From: Siphonodentalium dalli
Lineage: Eukaryota > Mollusca > Scaphopoda > Gadilida > Siphonodentaliidae
Assembly: GCA_032622095.1 (NCBI GenBank)
Contig: CP136063.1
Location: 30,568,987-30,632,986 of the forward strand
DNA length: 64,000 nucleotides
Direction: 5' to 3'
Part shown: piece by piece, positions 1 to 10,866 of the stretch
Position numbering within the stretch: position 1 is the stretch's first letter
Layout: each line of letters starts with the position of its first letter
Notes under the pieces: generated by a model
Databases searched by the model: none
The model's input: the letters and a program-made list of their open reading frames with translations, nothing else
Told to the model about the DNA's origin: nothing
Program-made: the position numbers and the translations under genes

Positions 1-2
1 TG

Positions 3-948
3 CTGCACTACTTAGACGATTTTGTCACAATTATACCCAGAGACGTTAACCCTCAGCCGGTAGTAAATAACCTGCTGAAAGCTTTTTCAGACGCCAACGT
101 TCCTCTAGCCGAAGAGAAGTCAATAGGCCCCACTACCTGCTTAGAATTCCTAGGCATTATTTTGGATTCGGAAAGAATGGAATGTCGCCTCCCTCACGAT
201 AAATTAGCTCGTCTCAAGCAGCTGCTGCTATCATTTATGCAAAAAAGTACCTGCTCAAAACGGGAATTATTGAGTCTGCTAGGCCATATGAGCTTCGCCG
301 GTAAGGTCGTAGTTCCCGGCCGTTCATTCATTTCATATTTAATATCACTTGCATCATCTGTATCAGAATTGCATCATCATATTAACATATCAGCCGCTTG
401 CCGTAGAGATATAGCCATGTGGCTTTCATTTCTGGAATCGTGGAACGGTTCCTCCGTCTTTCTGAATAACGAGTTCACATCATCAAGCGATCTGAGCCTA
501 TATACTGATGCAAGTTCTACAATTGGTTTTGGAGGAATTTTTCGCACTCAGTGGTTTCACGGCAAGTGGCCTCTAGAAATGAAAATTGAGCATGATAAGG
601 ACTGGTCAATGGCATTTCTGGAAATTTATCCCATAGCTATAGCATCCATGATATGGGGCCACTTATGGTCCAATAAGCGCATTGTTTTTGTGTGATAATG
701 AAGCGACAGTTCTAATCATTAAAAAAGGCCGCTCAAAAATTCCATCAATTATGAAGCTTATTAGGCGTCTTACCCTATCGGCATTAAATCACAATTTCAT
801 GTTTTATGCATCATACATTCCATCCAAGCATAATAATGTAGCTGACAGTCTGTCACGTTATTGTTTTCAGGAATTCCGAAAACTGGCACCGGAAGCAGAT
901 TCCGAACCAATTCCATGCCCCGCCTTCAACGCGGTCATGGCAATCTGA
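3..948 (+). pseudogene. DIRS-type retrotransposon RT-RNase H, 5' cut by window edge, one frameshift
   Basis: The window opens inside a reverse transcriptase. The polymerase box Y-L-D-D is at nt 9-20, and the frame stays open to 695. It passes the RT thumb and enters an RNase H-like domain (L-Y-T-D-A-S near nt 499; C-D-N-E-A-T near nt 691; A-D-S-L-S-R near nt 841). The frame moves by +1 inside the short T run at about 685-689, so the RNase H domain is split between two frames. This RT-RNase H type, followed directly by a tyrosine recombinase in an overlapping frame, is characteristic of DIRS-order retrotransposons (DIRS, Ngaro, PAT). No methyltransferase domain lies between RNase H and recombinase, which leans away from classical DIRS1. 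The frameshift could be decay or a homopolymer sequencing error. Confidence 0.85.
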
Positions 949-1964
949 TCGACAGGGCAGAGGAGCTGTGGTCAAATTCTGTTTCCCCTCAAACTCGGGT
1001 CCAATACCTAGTCGGACTTAACTGGCTCAGAAAGTTTGCGCTACTAAGTGACATTCACATCAGTAGCACAGTTCAGCTACCAGTATTGAATGAAAGTGTG
1101 ATTTTACAGTTCATAGCATTCTGCCACTTTGAGATTAAGTTGTCATATTCAACTTTGAAGTTATAATTGTCAGGTATTCGTTTTTTCTATATCTCAGCTG
1201 GTCTGCCAAATCCCTTAGAGCAACCAAATGGCCATCCATGGCCAAGAATCCATGGCGTCCTCAAGAGTATTAAAAAACAACAAAGCACCACAGCTCGTCC
1301 GCGTCTGCCGATCACTTTCAATATTCTCCAAAAACTCGTAGTCAAACTCAACCTTTCGCCTTCATGCATTTCTAACATCGATTGCCTTGTAATGAAAACG
1401 GCTCTCGTCATCGGTTTCTTCGGTTTCCTCAGGTGTGGAGAATTTACCATTACCAGCGCCCGTGAAAAAGCGTCTGCCATACTATTGCGCGACATTTCCT
1501 TCATCAATCGCGAAAAGCAAAAAACAGCATCATTGCTTCTGCGGCACTCTAAGACTGACCCTTTCAAGAAAGGCGTTCATATAAAATATTTCTGCCTATC
1601 TCCAATTTGCCCAGTCTTACTTCTAGAACAATTAATCTCAGCCCGGCGTGTTAATGGAGCTTCCGAAAATTCACCCTTATTCGTTAACAGCGCCGGTGAC
1701 CCACTAACACGCCAAACTTTCGTCAGCAACCTTAAAGCTCTAATTCTCAGCTGCGGCATTTCATCACAATATTATTCAGGCCATAGCCTCCGTATTGGCG
1801 CTGCAACCACTGCATGTGCTGCGCGGCTAGAGGATCATCTGATCAAAACACTCGGCAGGTGGGAGTCTGACTGTTACACGCGATACATTCATACCCCCAT
1901 CGACACATTATATCAGGCTCATTGCGCCTTATCCCAAGCATCCAGTACCAGCAGCTGTATTTAA
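861..1964 (+). pseudogene. DIRS-type tyrosine recombinase, one in-frame stop
   Basis: This recombinase overlaps the end of the RNase H frame, as in DIRS elements, so the true start is uncertain; recombinase-like sequence begins near nt 947. The N-terminal core-binding part (E-E-L-W-S-N-S-V-S) is followed by the catalytic domain. Visible catalytic residues are Arg in F-L-R-C-G-E (nt 1431-1433), His and Arg in G-H-S-L-R (His at 1782-1784, Arg at 1791-1793), and a W-E-S-D-C-Y-T-R-Y-I box (nt 1860-1889) holding the nucleophilic tyrosine. A TAA at 1164-1166 interrupts the frame between the two domains. In this family the enzyme integrates a circular cDNA, so DIRS elements make no target duplication. 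The catalytic domain is intact, but as read this copy cannot make the full protein. Confidence 0.85.
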
Positions 1965-3445
1965 GTTAGTCATGTTCACCCATGTTCTTGTTAATGTACA
2001 TAGGCCAAGTCCGGGAGTACTTGTCCATAACTACTTATTTCTTTGTGCGCTCTTGGTGGTTGTTAGGTAACATTCATCTCGCATCATCCTTTTTTTGGGG
2101 CTCTCCGCTGGTATCCAGCTTCGTTTGGGTAGTTTAATTATAAACGCCCCAAAGGCAGGATGGCATCGTATGATGAGGGTCAATATTAAATGATTACTCA
2201 ACGTACTTGAATGTAGCAGTTCTATATAATATCTCAATTATAATGAGTAGGTTACCAGTCGTGGAGAGTCCCATTGATCCAAATTTATGCTATGTATATA
2301 TATATATGTAACCATATTGCATGCTCACTCATTTGATAGCTTCATGTATTCGTAAGAGCGAAAAGCTCTACCAAATTTATTCTTAGATTCTGACAATCCT
2401 AGTCACATGGTGGCTCTTTAATAGACTCAGAGAGTCAATATCTAGCCAAGCGATAGATAGCTCAGTTGGATACTGAGAAAGTCTGTACGAAGCAGACAGA
2501 TATTCAGATTCATTTCAATGGTAATAATTATACATAACCCTCTTTGGCTTAACTGATATTAGTATATAGAATGAAGTAAACGACTCTGTTTTAATGGCAT
2601 AGTGATAAAGTATCCAAATAATGTGAATCGTTTGTGGTTATTCATCACCACTGGTAAAATTATAAGAAAAGATTATTCTGATGTAAACGACATGGCACGG
2701 CAGATGCATCAGGCGACCACCAGAATTCAGTTCCTTAACTACCATCATACATTATAATAATCAATATCATAAAAGGAATTCTTGGGTCGTGGTTGCATCT
2801 GCAGGGTCATCAGGTAGTTTGCATCCTCCTAAGATAACTCCATCACTTTTCATACATACATATAACTCTAGTCATGATCATCTTATCATATTTCAATGTG
2901 AAGCTTTATATATGTCTTGTTGTTTTTTGGACTGTTATGTTTACATCATTGTTATGCAGTAGTATGGGCTCTTATGAGCCAATTAGTCGAGTACATAATA
3001 AACAAATATATTAATTTTATTCTTCTCCATCATGATGTTTCCACAAGAGGGGATTCTCAAATTGATATTTTCTACATGAAGATAGTATTGTCCTTTCTTA
3101 AAATTACAGATGAAACAAATGCCTATGTGGTTTCTGATCTTGCATCCCAGATGGCAACATGCAGTGACTGTGTGTGGGATGTGGAGAGACTCGGTTTGTT
3201 TGTAAACAAAATATGATTAGCCTGCCAACCATTTGGTCTCAAATAGTCCTATTATTTTCATAATATGAGCTTAATCATCAAAGATATCCATTCAATTGAG
3301 TCATTTGCGATGACAATGCAGAAAATACTGAATATAATCGATTGCATTCCACAAAACAGTGAAACATTGGTCAGTACTGGTGGTGACGACCACTACGTTA
3401 ACTGTGCTATCTATATTCGAGCAATGACATGTGCTCAAATGAGCT
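1965..3445. other. Non-coding, including the presumed 3' end of the DIRS element
   Basis: AT-rich sequence follows the recombinase stop. I cannot place the terminal or internal complementary repeats of the DIRS element, because its 5' end is outside the window. Short stretches around 2917-3216 and 3265-3445 are open but show no recognisable domain. A weak tRNA-like box at about 2452-2520 is listed separately. Confidence 0.5.
2452..2520 (+). other. tRNA-like segment, possible SINE promoter remnant
   Basis: The string TAGCTCAGTTGG matches a tRNA A-box. It is followed by a perfect 5-bp stem with a 7-nt loop (GTCTG, TACGAAG, CAGAC) in the right place for an anticodon arm. The loop lacks the usual U33, and the B-box candidate (GATTCATTTCA) is poor. 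A functional tRNA is unlikely; a tRNA pseudogene or the head of an old SINE fits better. Confidence 0.3.
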
Positions 3446-3553
3446 GTCTGTTTAATAGCATTACATATACTCAAAGCATGTGTCTGTTTAGTAGCATTAC
3501 ATATACTCAAAGCATATGTCTGTTTAATAGCATTACATATACTCAAAGCATAT
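3446..3553. repeat. 36-bp minisatellite, three copies
   Basis: Three consecutive 36-bp units built on CTGTTTAATAGCATTACAT differ at only a few positions. The period is a multiple of three, so open frames cross the array on both strands; they show no domain. Confidence 0.8.
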
Positions 3554-3592
3554 GCTGCACATTGCTATCGCTATTATTCTGTTTTAGATTCA

Positions 3593-4171
3593 TTGAGGGA
3601 CACAAATGGCAACATTAGTGCCGAAACGCTTGAACGTCATGGGAAATTGACGGGAGTATTTGGACAGGCCATGGAACATATATTTACAACAAATGTGGCA
3701 AACGACGATAAAAAAATGAGGCCAGCGTCCAAGGAGTCCTATGACGTTCAAGAGGACATAAATTCTTTTATAGATTTAATGGGATCGGAGGATGTGTTCA
3801 AGAAAATTCCTGGAAGGGCATACTCCAGGTATGAGGAGTATAAAAGAGACACCACATTACCAAAGCCCAAAACCCTGAAAAAGACATTGGAAAAAAAATC
3901 TCTCCAAATGCTTGAGCGTCATGGGAAATTGAGGGAGTATTTGGGCATGCCATGGAGCATATTTTTACAACAAATGTGGCAAATGACGACAGGAAAATGA
4001 GGCCATCATCGAATAAGTCCTATGACGTTCAAGAAGACATCAATTCTTTTTTAGATTTTAGAGTGGAAGATGTTTTCAAGAAAATGCCTGGAAGGGCATA
4101 ATCCAGGTATGAGGAGTGTACAAGAGACACTAAATTACCAAGGCTTAAAACCCTGAAAAAAACATTGGAAA
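3593..4171 (+). pseudogene. Unrecognised coding-like segment, tandemly duplicated (about 280 bp)
   Basis: An open frame at 3593-4000 contains L-E-R-H-G-K-L, a hydrophobic F-G-Q-A-M-E-H-I-F-T stretch and a Lys-rich tail (P-K-T-L-K-K-T-L-E-K-K). A second, more diverged DNA copy starts near 3904 and runs to about 4171, out of frame and with internal stops. Copy 1 spans roughly 3628-3897 and copy 2 roughly 3909-4171. The first copy keeps a reading frame while the second does not. That fits an exon duplicated together with its surroundings, one copy of which decayed. I do not recognise the protein. Confidence 0.4.
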
Positions 4172-4291
4172 AAAAAAAGAAGTTGATAAATAATTCAACT
4201 ACTCGCGTGTAACAACACGGTGATAATACTAATATAAATGTATCAAAAGATTGATTATAGGTGTTTAAGTTAGTGGTGTGTGTGATATTAA

Positions 4292-4689
4292 TACTGCTCA
4301 GTCTCAAGAGGACATAAACAAGTCGAAAATCTTTCTTACATAAATCGACAGGTTCCTGTTTTGGTTTTTTTTTCATTTTGGGAACCAAATAATTGAAGTA
4401 ACTTATAAATTTGTGGTTGGTCTTCGAAAATACTGAGGGCGAACATATCTCAGTCTGAACTCATGTTTTTGATACTTAATTCAGTATAACTACACTCGTA
4501 GTGAACATATTCCACCAGTACGACGACACTTTTTGGTCGCTTAAATAATCATGCAATTTCCCCGACTAATTAAATCAATTATGTTATGTGGATACTTCCC
4601 GATTTTTAAACTACCATTCAGTCAAAGATTTTAACTGTTGGATAATTTGTAAATTTGATAGTGAGGAGGACGAAGCGTTGCAAGACATT
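4292..4689. repeat. Tandem segment A, copy 1
   Basis: First of three near-identical segments of about 395-399 bp. It starts just after a TTAA at 4288-4291 with no MITE on its left, and it ends at the TTAA that borders the first MITE. Its left boundary therefore shows the pre-insertion sequence for that junction. Confidence 0.85.
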
Positions 4690-4693
4690 TTAA

Positions 4694-4930
4694 CCCTTTG
4701 AGTGCCAGGGGCCGATATTATCGGCCCTAAACCTACACAATAAGTCTGTTAAAGAATATAATAAAATATATTTAAATTGTAAAAAATTGTGAAAAAAAAA
4801 CAACAAATTGCTAAGCCAATGCATTCTCTTATATATGCTAGGCGACCTATGGTCGACTCGCATATATAAGAGAATGCATTGGCACAGGGTATATGGGTTG
4901 ATACAAAAATCGGACCTGGCACTCAAAGGG
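4694..4930. mobile_element. piggyBac-like MITE, copy 1 (237 bp, TTAA duplication)
   Basis: Perfect terminal inverted repeats begin CCCTTTGAGTGCCAGG and end with the reverse complement. TTAA lies on both sides (4690-4693 and 4931-4934). The interior holds a long palindrome: GCCAATGCATTCTC and its complement are separated by a short loop around 4840. TTAA duplication with CCCTT-type termini is the hallmark of piggyBac-superfamily elements. No coding capacity, so it is a non-autonomous derivative. Confidence 0.85.
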
Positions 4931-4934
4931 TTAA

Positions 4935-5333
4935 TACTGCTCAGTCTCAAAAGGACATAAACAAGTCGAAAATCTTTCTTACATAAATCGACAGGTTCCT
5001 GCTTTGGTTTTTTTTCATTTTGGGAACCAAATAATTGAAGTAATTTATAAATATGTGGTTGGTCTTCGAAAATACTGAGGGCGAACATATCTCAGTCTGA
5101 ACTCATGTTTTTGATACTTAATTCAGTATAACTACACTCGTAGTGATCATATTCCACCAGTCCGACGACACTTTTTGGTCGCTTAAATAATCATGCAATT
5201 TCCCCGACTAATTAAATCAAATAATTGTTATGTGGATACTTCCCGATTTTTAAACTACCATTCAGTCAAAGATTTTAACTGTTGGATAATTTGTAAATTT
5301 GATAGTGAGGAGGACGAAGCGTTGCAAGACATT
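4935..5333. repeat. Tandem segment A, copy 2
   Basis: Second copy of segment A, flanked by a MITE on each side. The segment-plus-MITE unit repeats with an exact 644-bp period. Confidence 0.85.
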
Positions 5334-5337
5334 TTAA

Positions 5338-5574
5338 CCCTTTGAGTGCCAGGGGCCGATATTATCGGCCCTAAACCTACACAATAAGTCTGTTAAAGAA
5401 TATAATAAAATATATTTAAATTGTAAAAAATTGTGAAAAAAAAAAAAAAAAGTGCTAAGCCAATGCATTCTCTTATATATGCTAGGCGACCTATGGTCGA
5501 CTCGCATATATAAGAGAATGCATTGGCACAGGGTATATGGGTTGATACAAAAATCGGACCTGGCACTCAAAGGG
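5338..5574. mobile_element. piggyBac-like MITE, copy 2 (237 bp, TTAA duplication)
   Basis: Same length and termini as the copy at 4694-4930, with TTAA at 5334-5337 and 5575-5578. The two differ mainly in an A-rich tract near 5437-5453. The near identity says the array formed recently or is being homogenised. Confidence 0.85.
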
Positions 5575-5578
5575 TTAA

Positions 5579-5972
5579 TACTGCTCAGTCTCAAAAGGAC
5601 ATAAACAAGTCGAAAATCTTTCTTACATAAATCGACAGGTTCCTGCTTTGGTTTTTTTTCATTTTGGGAACCAAATAATTGAAGTAATTTATAAATATGT
5701 GGTTGGTCTTCGAAAATACTGAGGGCGAACATATCTCAGTCTGAATTCATGTTTTTGACACTTAATTCAGTATAGCTACACTCGTAGTGATCATATTCCA
5801 CCAGTACGACGATGCTTTTTGGTCGCTTAAATAATCATGCAATTTCCCCGACTAATTAAATCAATTATGTTATGTGGATACTTCCCGATTTTTAAACTAC
5901 CATTCAGTCAAAGATTTTAACCGTTGGATAATTTGTAAATTTGATAGCGAGGACGAAGCGTTGCAAGACATT
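5579..5972. repeat. Tandem segment A, copy 3
   Basis: Third copy. It ends at TTAA 5973-5976, but here the sequence runs straight on (AGGATTTGAC...) with no MITE, giving the unoccupied state of the right-hand junction. Confidence 0.85.
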
Positions 5973-6098
5973 TTAAAGGATTTGACAGATGCAAATGGCA
6001 AGTTAGAAGAGGAATATGTGGTACTGTTGTTATATGATATGAAAGTTGAGGAGTTGCAGAGGAAGCTAATGGATTGTATGGAGAATTGTGCGATGTGA
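5874..6098 (+). CDS. Unrecognised exon-like open segment crossing the end of segment A
   Basis: A 74-codon open stretch is rich in acidic residues and leucine (D-S-E-D-E-A-L-Q-D-I-L-K-D-L) and ends in M-D-C-M-E-N-C-A-M. Only copy 3 of segment A continues into the downstream part. In copies 1 and 2 the same beginning is cut by the MITE after the TTAA. Further coding-like sequence follows in another frame at 6100-6180. It may be the tail of the unknown gene whose pieces lie at 3593-4171. No domain recognised. Confidence 0.3.
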   Translation: MDTSRFLNYHSVKDFNRWIICKFDSEDEALQDILKDLTDANGKLEEEYVVLLLYDMKVEELQRKLMDCMENCAM

Positions 6099-6099
6099 G

Positions 6100-7025
6100 G
6101 TCGAGATTATGGAAGAAACAGAAGGCTCAAAATGTTGACAAAGATCACACTAAGAAACGGGAAAAAGTGATCGAACTAAAACAGGAGCACTGCTGTGATG
6201 TGGCAAAATATGCCCTTTAGCCATTTTGAATTGTACTACCACAAAACAAAATAATACTTGAGCTTACATGTGAAGAATATCTGATATACCCCTAATTTAA
6301 TGTCAAAATGCGGTCAAATTCTAAGTCGAAAAATGGCCATATCTCATGTGAAAATAATTAGACAAAACATATTTTTGAACTTGGCCTGTAATTTTAGCTG
6401 GAAAATACACATACAAACTTTGGTTAAGATAAAAAAAATCCTAACTGGAATAATCGATCTGAAACTAAAAATGTTAACAGACAGTCAAATTTTAAGTCGA
6501 AAAAGGGCTTAATTCATGTAAAAATAATGGACAGAACCCATATTCAAACTTGGCATGCATCTTTAGATGGAAAATAGACATACAATAATGCCCAAAGTAA
6601 GTTATACTTATACATAAAGGGATGATTGAATATAATTTCATGTTTAAAGTATGTCATATTGAACAACTGCAAGTTGACTACCATCCAGATTATACTCACA
6701 ATAACATTGCTAAATAATTCAAATACTGGTAATTCTGAAATTTTTTTTGGATTGCCATAATTCAAAGTATGAATGAATGTTTTGCAAGCAAAGGTCTTAA
6801 ATTAATTCATCTTAATTGTCAAAGTATTCTGCCCAAAATAGATGAGCCAAATATTGTATAAAAAAAAAAAAAAAAACGGACATCTAAAAATCACAAAGTT
6901 TAGGAATTAATCTTTTTTTCAGGATTTCAACTCGCCAAAAAAGCTCACTCTCCAAAAAATTTAATTATAGAGTATAACGCTTATGGCGCAGTAAGCAAAG
7001 TGATTCGTCAAGCCCACGCGCACAT
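6100..7025. repeat. Degenerate dispersed repeats, no gene
   Basis: Two diverged copies of a unit containing 'aagtcgaaaa' followed by 'ggccatatctcatg' or a similar phrase lie at about 6300-6420 and 6480-6600. The same phrase recurs at 13030, 44370, 53530 and 61930. An A17 run is at 6860-6876. Nothing coding is supported. Confidence 0.5.
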
Positions 7026-7583
7026 TTGCAAGAGATACGAAAACAATTATTTTCTGGGCGACTCTCTAGATGTACATGGCCTGATGGAGTTATACGACAT
7101 ATATCATGGACATGTATTATAGAATTATACTATAAAGGTATACGACATATATCATGGACATGTATTATAGAATTATACTATAAAGGTATACGACATCTAT
7201 CATGGACATGTATTATAGAATTATACTATAAAGGTATACGACATCTATCATGGACATGTATTATAGAATTATACTATAAAGGTATACGACATCTATCATG
7301 GACATGTATTATAGAATTATACTATAAAGGTATACGACATATATCATGGACATGTATTATAGAATTATACTATAAAGGTATACGACATCTATCATGGAGC
7401 GGAATGCATTGGAGAATTATACAGAAGTTGTTATCAACTGGGGCGATGCCGACGTTCCGGGAAGGTGACGCTCCCCAGAGGCATGGAGTGGCCGGCCATC
7501 TAAGGTTGGAGGGGCACTCCCGGAAACAGAAAGTCCATGTGTTTCAAACTGTAAATAATGGAAAGGAATCATATCAGAGTTAG
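7026..7583 (+). CDS. Open frame containing a 16-residue repeat, identity unknown
   Basis: The frame is open for 185 codons. It contains six full copies and one partial copy of a 16-residue unit (G-I-R-H-L-S-W-T-C-I-I-E-L-Y-Y-K), because the underlying 48-bp repeat keeps frame. The stretch after the array (nt 7400-7583) has higher GC and no repeats. The frame is probably a by-product of a period divisible by three; I have no family match. Confidence 0.25.
   Translation: MQEIRKQLFSGRLSRCTWPDGVIRHISWTCIIELYYKGIRHISWTCIIELYYKGIRHLSWTCIIELYYKGIRHLSWTCIIELYYKGIRHLSWTCIIELYYKGIRHISWTCIIELYYKGIRHLSWSGMHWRIIQKLLSTGAMPTFREGDAPQRHGVAGHLRLEGHSRKQKVHVFQTVNNGKESYQS
7090..7398. repeat. 48-bp minisatellite, about 6.4 copies
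   Basis: Near-identical 48-bp units start GGTATACGACATCTATCATG. Units differ mostly at one C/A position (ATATATC versus ATCTATC), giving a Leu/Ile alternation in the open frame. Confidence 0.9.
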
Positions 7584-9045
7584 GTGTGTGTGAATGGCAG
7601 GTGATGGCAGGCCACTTTGAACTGAGCATAAAGAAAGACATTGATCCAGAGGAAGCAGAGCTGCTCGACAGATTGAAGTCATGTTAAATGTTCATTGATA
7701 TTTGTTAGGAGCCTGATATTTTACCATATGAAGTTAGTACGCCCAGGGTTTCCGCTAAGGGGAAATTAATGAGTCCGTATTGGGGAAACCCATAACGTGA
7801 CGGGACGACCATGGTTCATCTTGTCGGACGAAAATTTTGTTATTTGACATTGTAAAGTAGCCATTTCCTTGCATCTGAGTGTCCCACAAAGCAATCCAAA
7901 ACTACGTATATTATGCAAGTCGATCATTTTCCGTGGGTGCATTAATTATGTTGATGGTATCCATATAATTAATCATATAATTACGCATGTAAGACGGTAT
8001 CTCAGAGCGTGAGTAGCTTCAACCACAGAAATCCCATGAAAAATAATATCCGTACTCAGCAGTGTGACATTCTTTGATGTTACCGCGACACTTATTACGC
8101 TGTATATAACGTCGTTATTTCAATGCACACCAAACATTACGTTGTAGTTTTGGCGCTTTAATTTCAAGGGTTGCGCTGTACTGGTAACACACTGCTCAAT
8201 TGACCCGCTTTTTCACCAGTATTCTGTTTAACCCACCGAACTCCCGTTGTAACCGGATTTTTTATGACATATTGCTACTGACTTTTGGTACATGTATGAA
8301 TCAAACAGATCATCTGGGGAATGGGTCCGTGGGACGGACCCGCAGCCGGCCTGGCAGAAACCCTGACGCCGCTGCAAAACAATAACCACGTGACCTTGCT
8401 TCCAAATCTGAGTGAAGAGAATTGACAAAATGAAAGTCAACAAATTGCATAACAATGTGATGTTGCCATGAGATGAGACCTTACTATTTAATTGAAGCGT
8501 GATATGAGACATAAAAATGGTGTGAGTTCATGAACTTTTGTATTATTTCTGCCATATGTGAATGAAGACTGAGAAAACGTAATGGTTACGAGCAAGCTAT
8601 GGTGAGTGATTTCTGGTATACAACTTGTATACCTGAATTTTTCGACTTTCTGAATCCATTTTTGACAATGAAATGCACATGTATTGATGAAAACAAACAG
8701 GTTGGTGAAGCCACACTTTAATATTATTAAGTAACTGACATAAAGTTATATGTACATATACAATAATTTCAGCAAAATCCCTCATACTCAATAACTCATA
8801 GTAGGCCTATCACAGGAGCCCCAGTTCCAACCTTCAGCCTAACTCACTAAATAAAATTCTACCATGATATCACCATTAATCTTTCTTAATCCATTTTTGA
8901 CAACGAAATGCACATGTATTGATGCAAACAAACATGTCAGTAAAGTGGCACTATTCCTATTATTTGTATTTATTTTTCTGTTTTCTATTCTGCTTCTGTC
9001 AGATGCAGGCTGATGAGGTAAGATAATCATTGGAACAAGTGTACA
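7584..9045. other. Non-coding; one short direct duplication
   Basis: No gene is supported. A segment of roughly 80 bp containing ATGCACATGTATTGATG occurs twice, at about 8645-8715 and 8890-8945, on the same strand with some divergence. This looks like a dispersed or locally duplicated repeat. Confidence 0.4.
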
Positions 9046-9063
9046 GCCATATCTCATTCAGAC

Positions 9064-9202
9064 TGTGACACGACATATCTCATTCAGACTGACACGACAT
9101 ATCTCATTCAGACTGACACTACATATCTCATTCAGACTGTGACACTACATATCTCATTCAGACTGACACTACATACATGTATCTCATTCAGACTGACACT
9201 AC
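9064..9202. repeat. 28-30 bp minisatellite (CATATCTCATTCAGACTG)
   Basis: Five to six units of CATATCTCATTCAGACTG are joined by variable spacers such as ACACGA, TGACACTA and ACACTACATACATGT. Confidence 0.8.
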
Positions 9203-9844
9203 ACAAAGAAGTCAGATTGCATGAAAAAAACAAGCCATATTTCCGTTCAAATCCTGAAAAGTTACCCATAATTCTGCTGTGTTTAAGCAGTCGATTAATT
9301 AGGGCATTAGTGTTATATTTATGGGTTTTTAAGTAATGAGCGCGTAAATATCGCATGTGTTAATTCCTGTTCGCTAAAGAGATGATTTTAAACTGATACT
9401 TGGTTAGTTAACTGAAGAAAGGTAACTCTATAGGGATGGTGCCGGATCTCACCGGAAACACACTAAGAGGAGCGGAAATTCACTGAGATCAGCAGAACTA
9501 CGGAATTGAGGGAGATACGTCATCACCCGGCCTCTTGAAATACAAACCTCCTATTGAATAGACGTATAATTATTTGCTATCTGCTATTGTTGATTCTACA
9601 CTGTTTACACAGCACAAGAATATTCTATCAGCGAGTCTTTGAATAATATTATATATTATATGCACATTCATTACATTACTATAGTTACCAAACAATGAGA
9701 CGTCTTCACTAAACATAACTATATACTGGATCCATCGATCGTATTGAACCACTATTAAAGCAGCCTGGATCTCATAAGACGCATTTCAATCCAAATATTG
9801 CAAAATGTATTAGTTCCAAGACAAAGTCACATGTGTAGACCAAA
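9203..9844. other. Non-coding
   Basis: No gene seen. About 60 bp at 9230-9290 (phrase CCTGAAAAGTTACCCATAAT) is repeated at 48490-48545, so it belongs to a dispersed repeat. Confidence 0.4.
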
Positions 9845-10650
9845 GGCAGATTGAGGGAGATAACCCAGTCTATTTCTAAATAAGGCTGATATATGTGTCG
9901 TCCACATGCTGAATGGGGGAGGCTCTGATGTATGTCGTCCACAGGCAGATTGAGGGAGATAACCCAGTCTGTTTCTAAATAAGGCTGATATATGTGTCGT
10001 CCACATGCTGAATGGGGGAGGCTCTGATGTATGTCGTCAACAGGTAGATTAAGGGAGATAACCCAGCATGGTCACTGAATAAAGCTCTGACGTAGGTCGT
10101 CCACAGGCAGATTAAAGGAGATAACCCAGCATGGTCACTTAATAAGGCTTCGATGTATGTGTCGTCCACAGGCAGATTAAGGGAGATAACCCAGCGTGGT
10201 CACTGAATAAGGCTATGATGTATGTGTCGTCCACAGGCAGATTAAGGGAGATAACCCAGCGTGGTCACTGAATAAGGCTCTGATGTATGTGTCGTCCACA
10301 GGCAGATTAAGTGAGATAAACCAGCGTGGTCACTGAATAAGGCATTGATGTATGTGTCATCCACAGGCAGATTAAGGGCGATAACCCAGCATGGTCACTG
10401 AATAAGGCTTTGATGTATGTGTCGTCATCAGGCAGATAAAGGAAGATAACCCTGTCTGGTTTCTGAATAAGGCTCTGATGTGTCGTCCACAGGCAGATTA
10501 AGGGAGATAACCCAGTCTGGTTGCTGAATAATGCTCTCATGTATGCGTCATCCACAGGCAGATTAAGGGAGATAACCCAGTCTGGTTTTTAAATAAGACT
10601 GATGTATGTGTCGTCCACAGGCAGATTAAGGGAGATAACCCAGCCTGGTT
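9845..10650. repeat. 66-bp minisatellite, about 12 copies
   Basis: Units of about 66 bp contain CAGGCAGATTAAGGGAGATA and GTATGTGTCGTCCA. Copies differ by substitutions and small indels, most at the two ends of the array. Minus-strand open frames with a 22-residue periodicity are artefacts of the 66-bp period. Confidence 0.9.
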
Positions 10651-10866
10651 GTTACTCGCAGACACTCTATACATAAAGTCTTAGTGCTCCGTCTGATTTC
10701 ATCACATTGATTGTAATGGACACCACATGAACACCTCGGCTTTTAATTTGCAAAAAATCAGCAACAGACAAAACTAGCAGCGGTAAAATATGTTTTGCAA
10801 GATATACAGCCCTTTAACTGTAAATTTTGGCTTTGCAATTTTCAGAAGACTGAATTAAGAGTTTAA

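Noticed and set aside
2452-2520. Functional tRNA gene
   Set aside because: The anticodon loop lacks U33 and the B-box is degenerate; kept only as a weak tRNA-like remnant.
7090-10650. Regularly spaced repeats that could be mistaken for CRISPR arrays
   Set aside because: Units are contiguous with no unique spacers, and the setting is eukaryotic; they are minisatellites.
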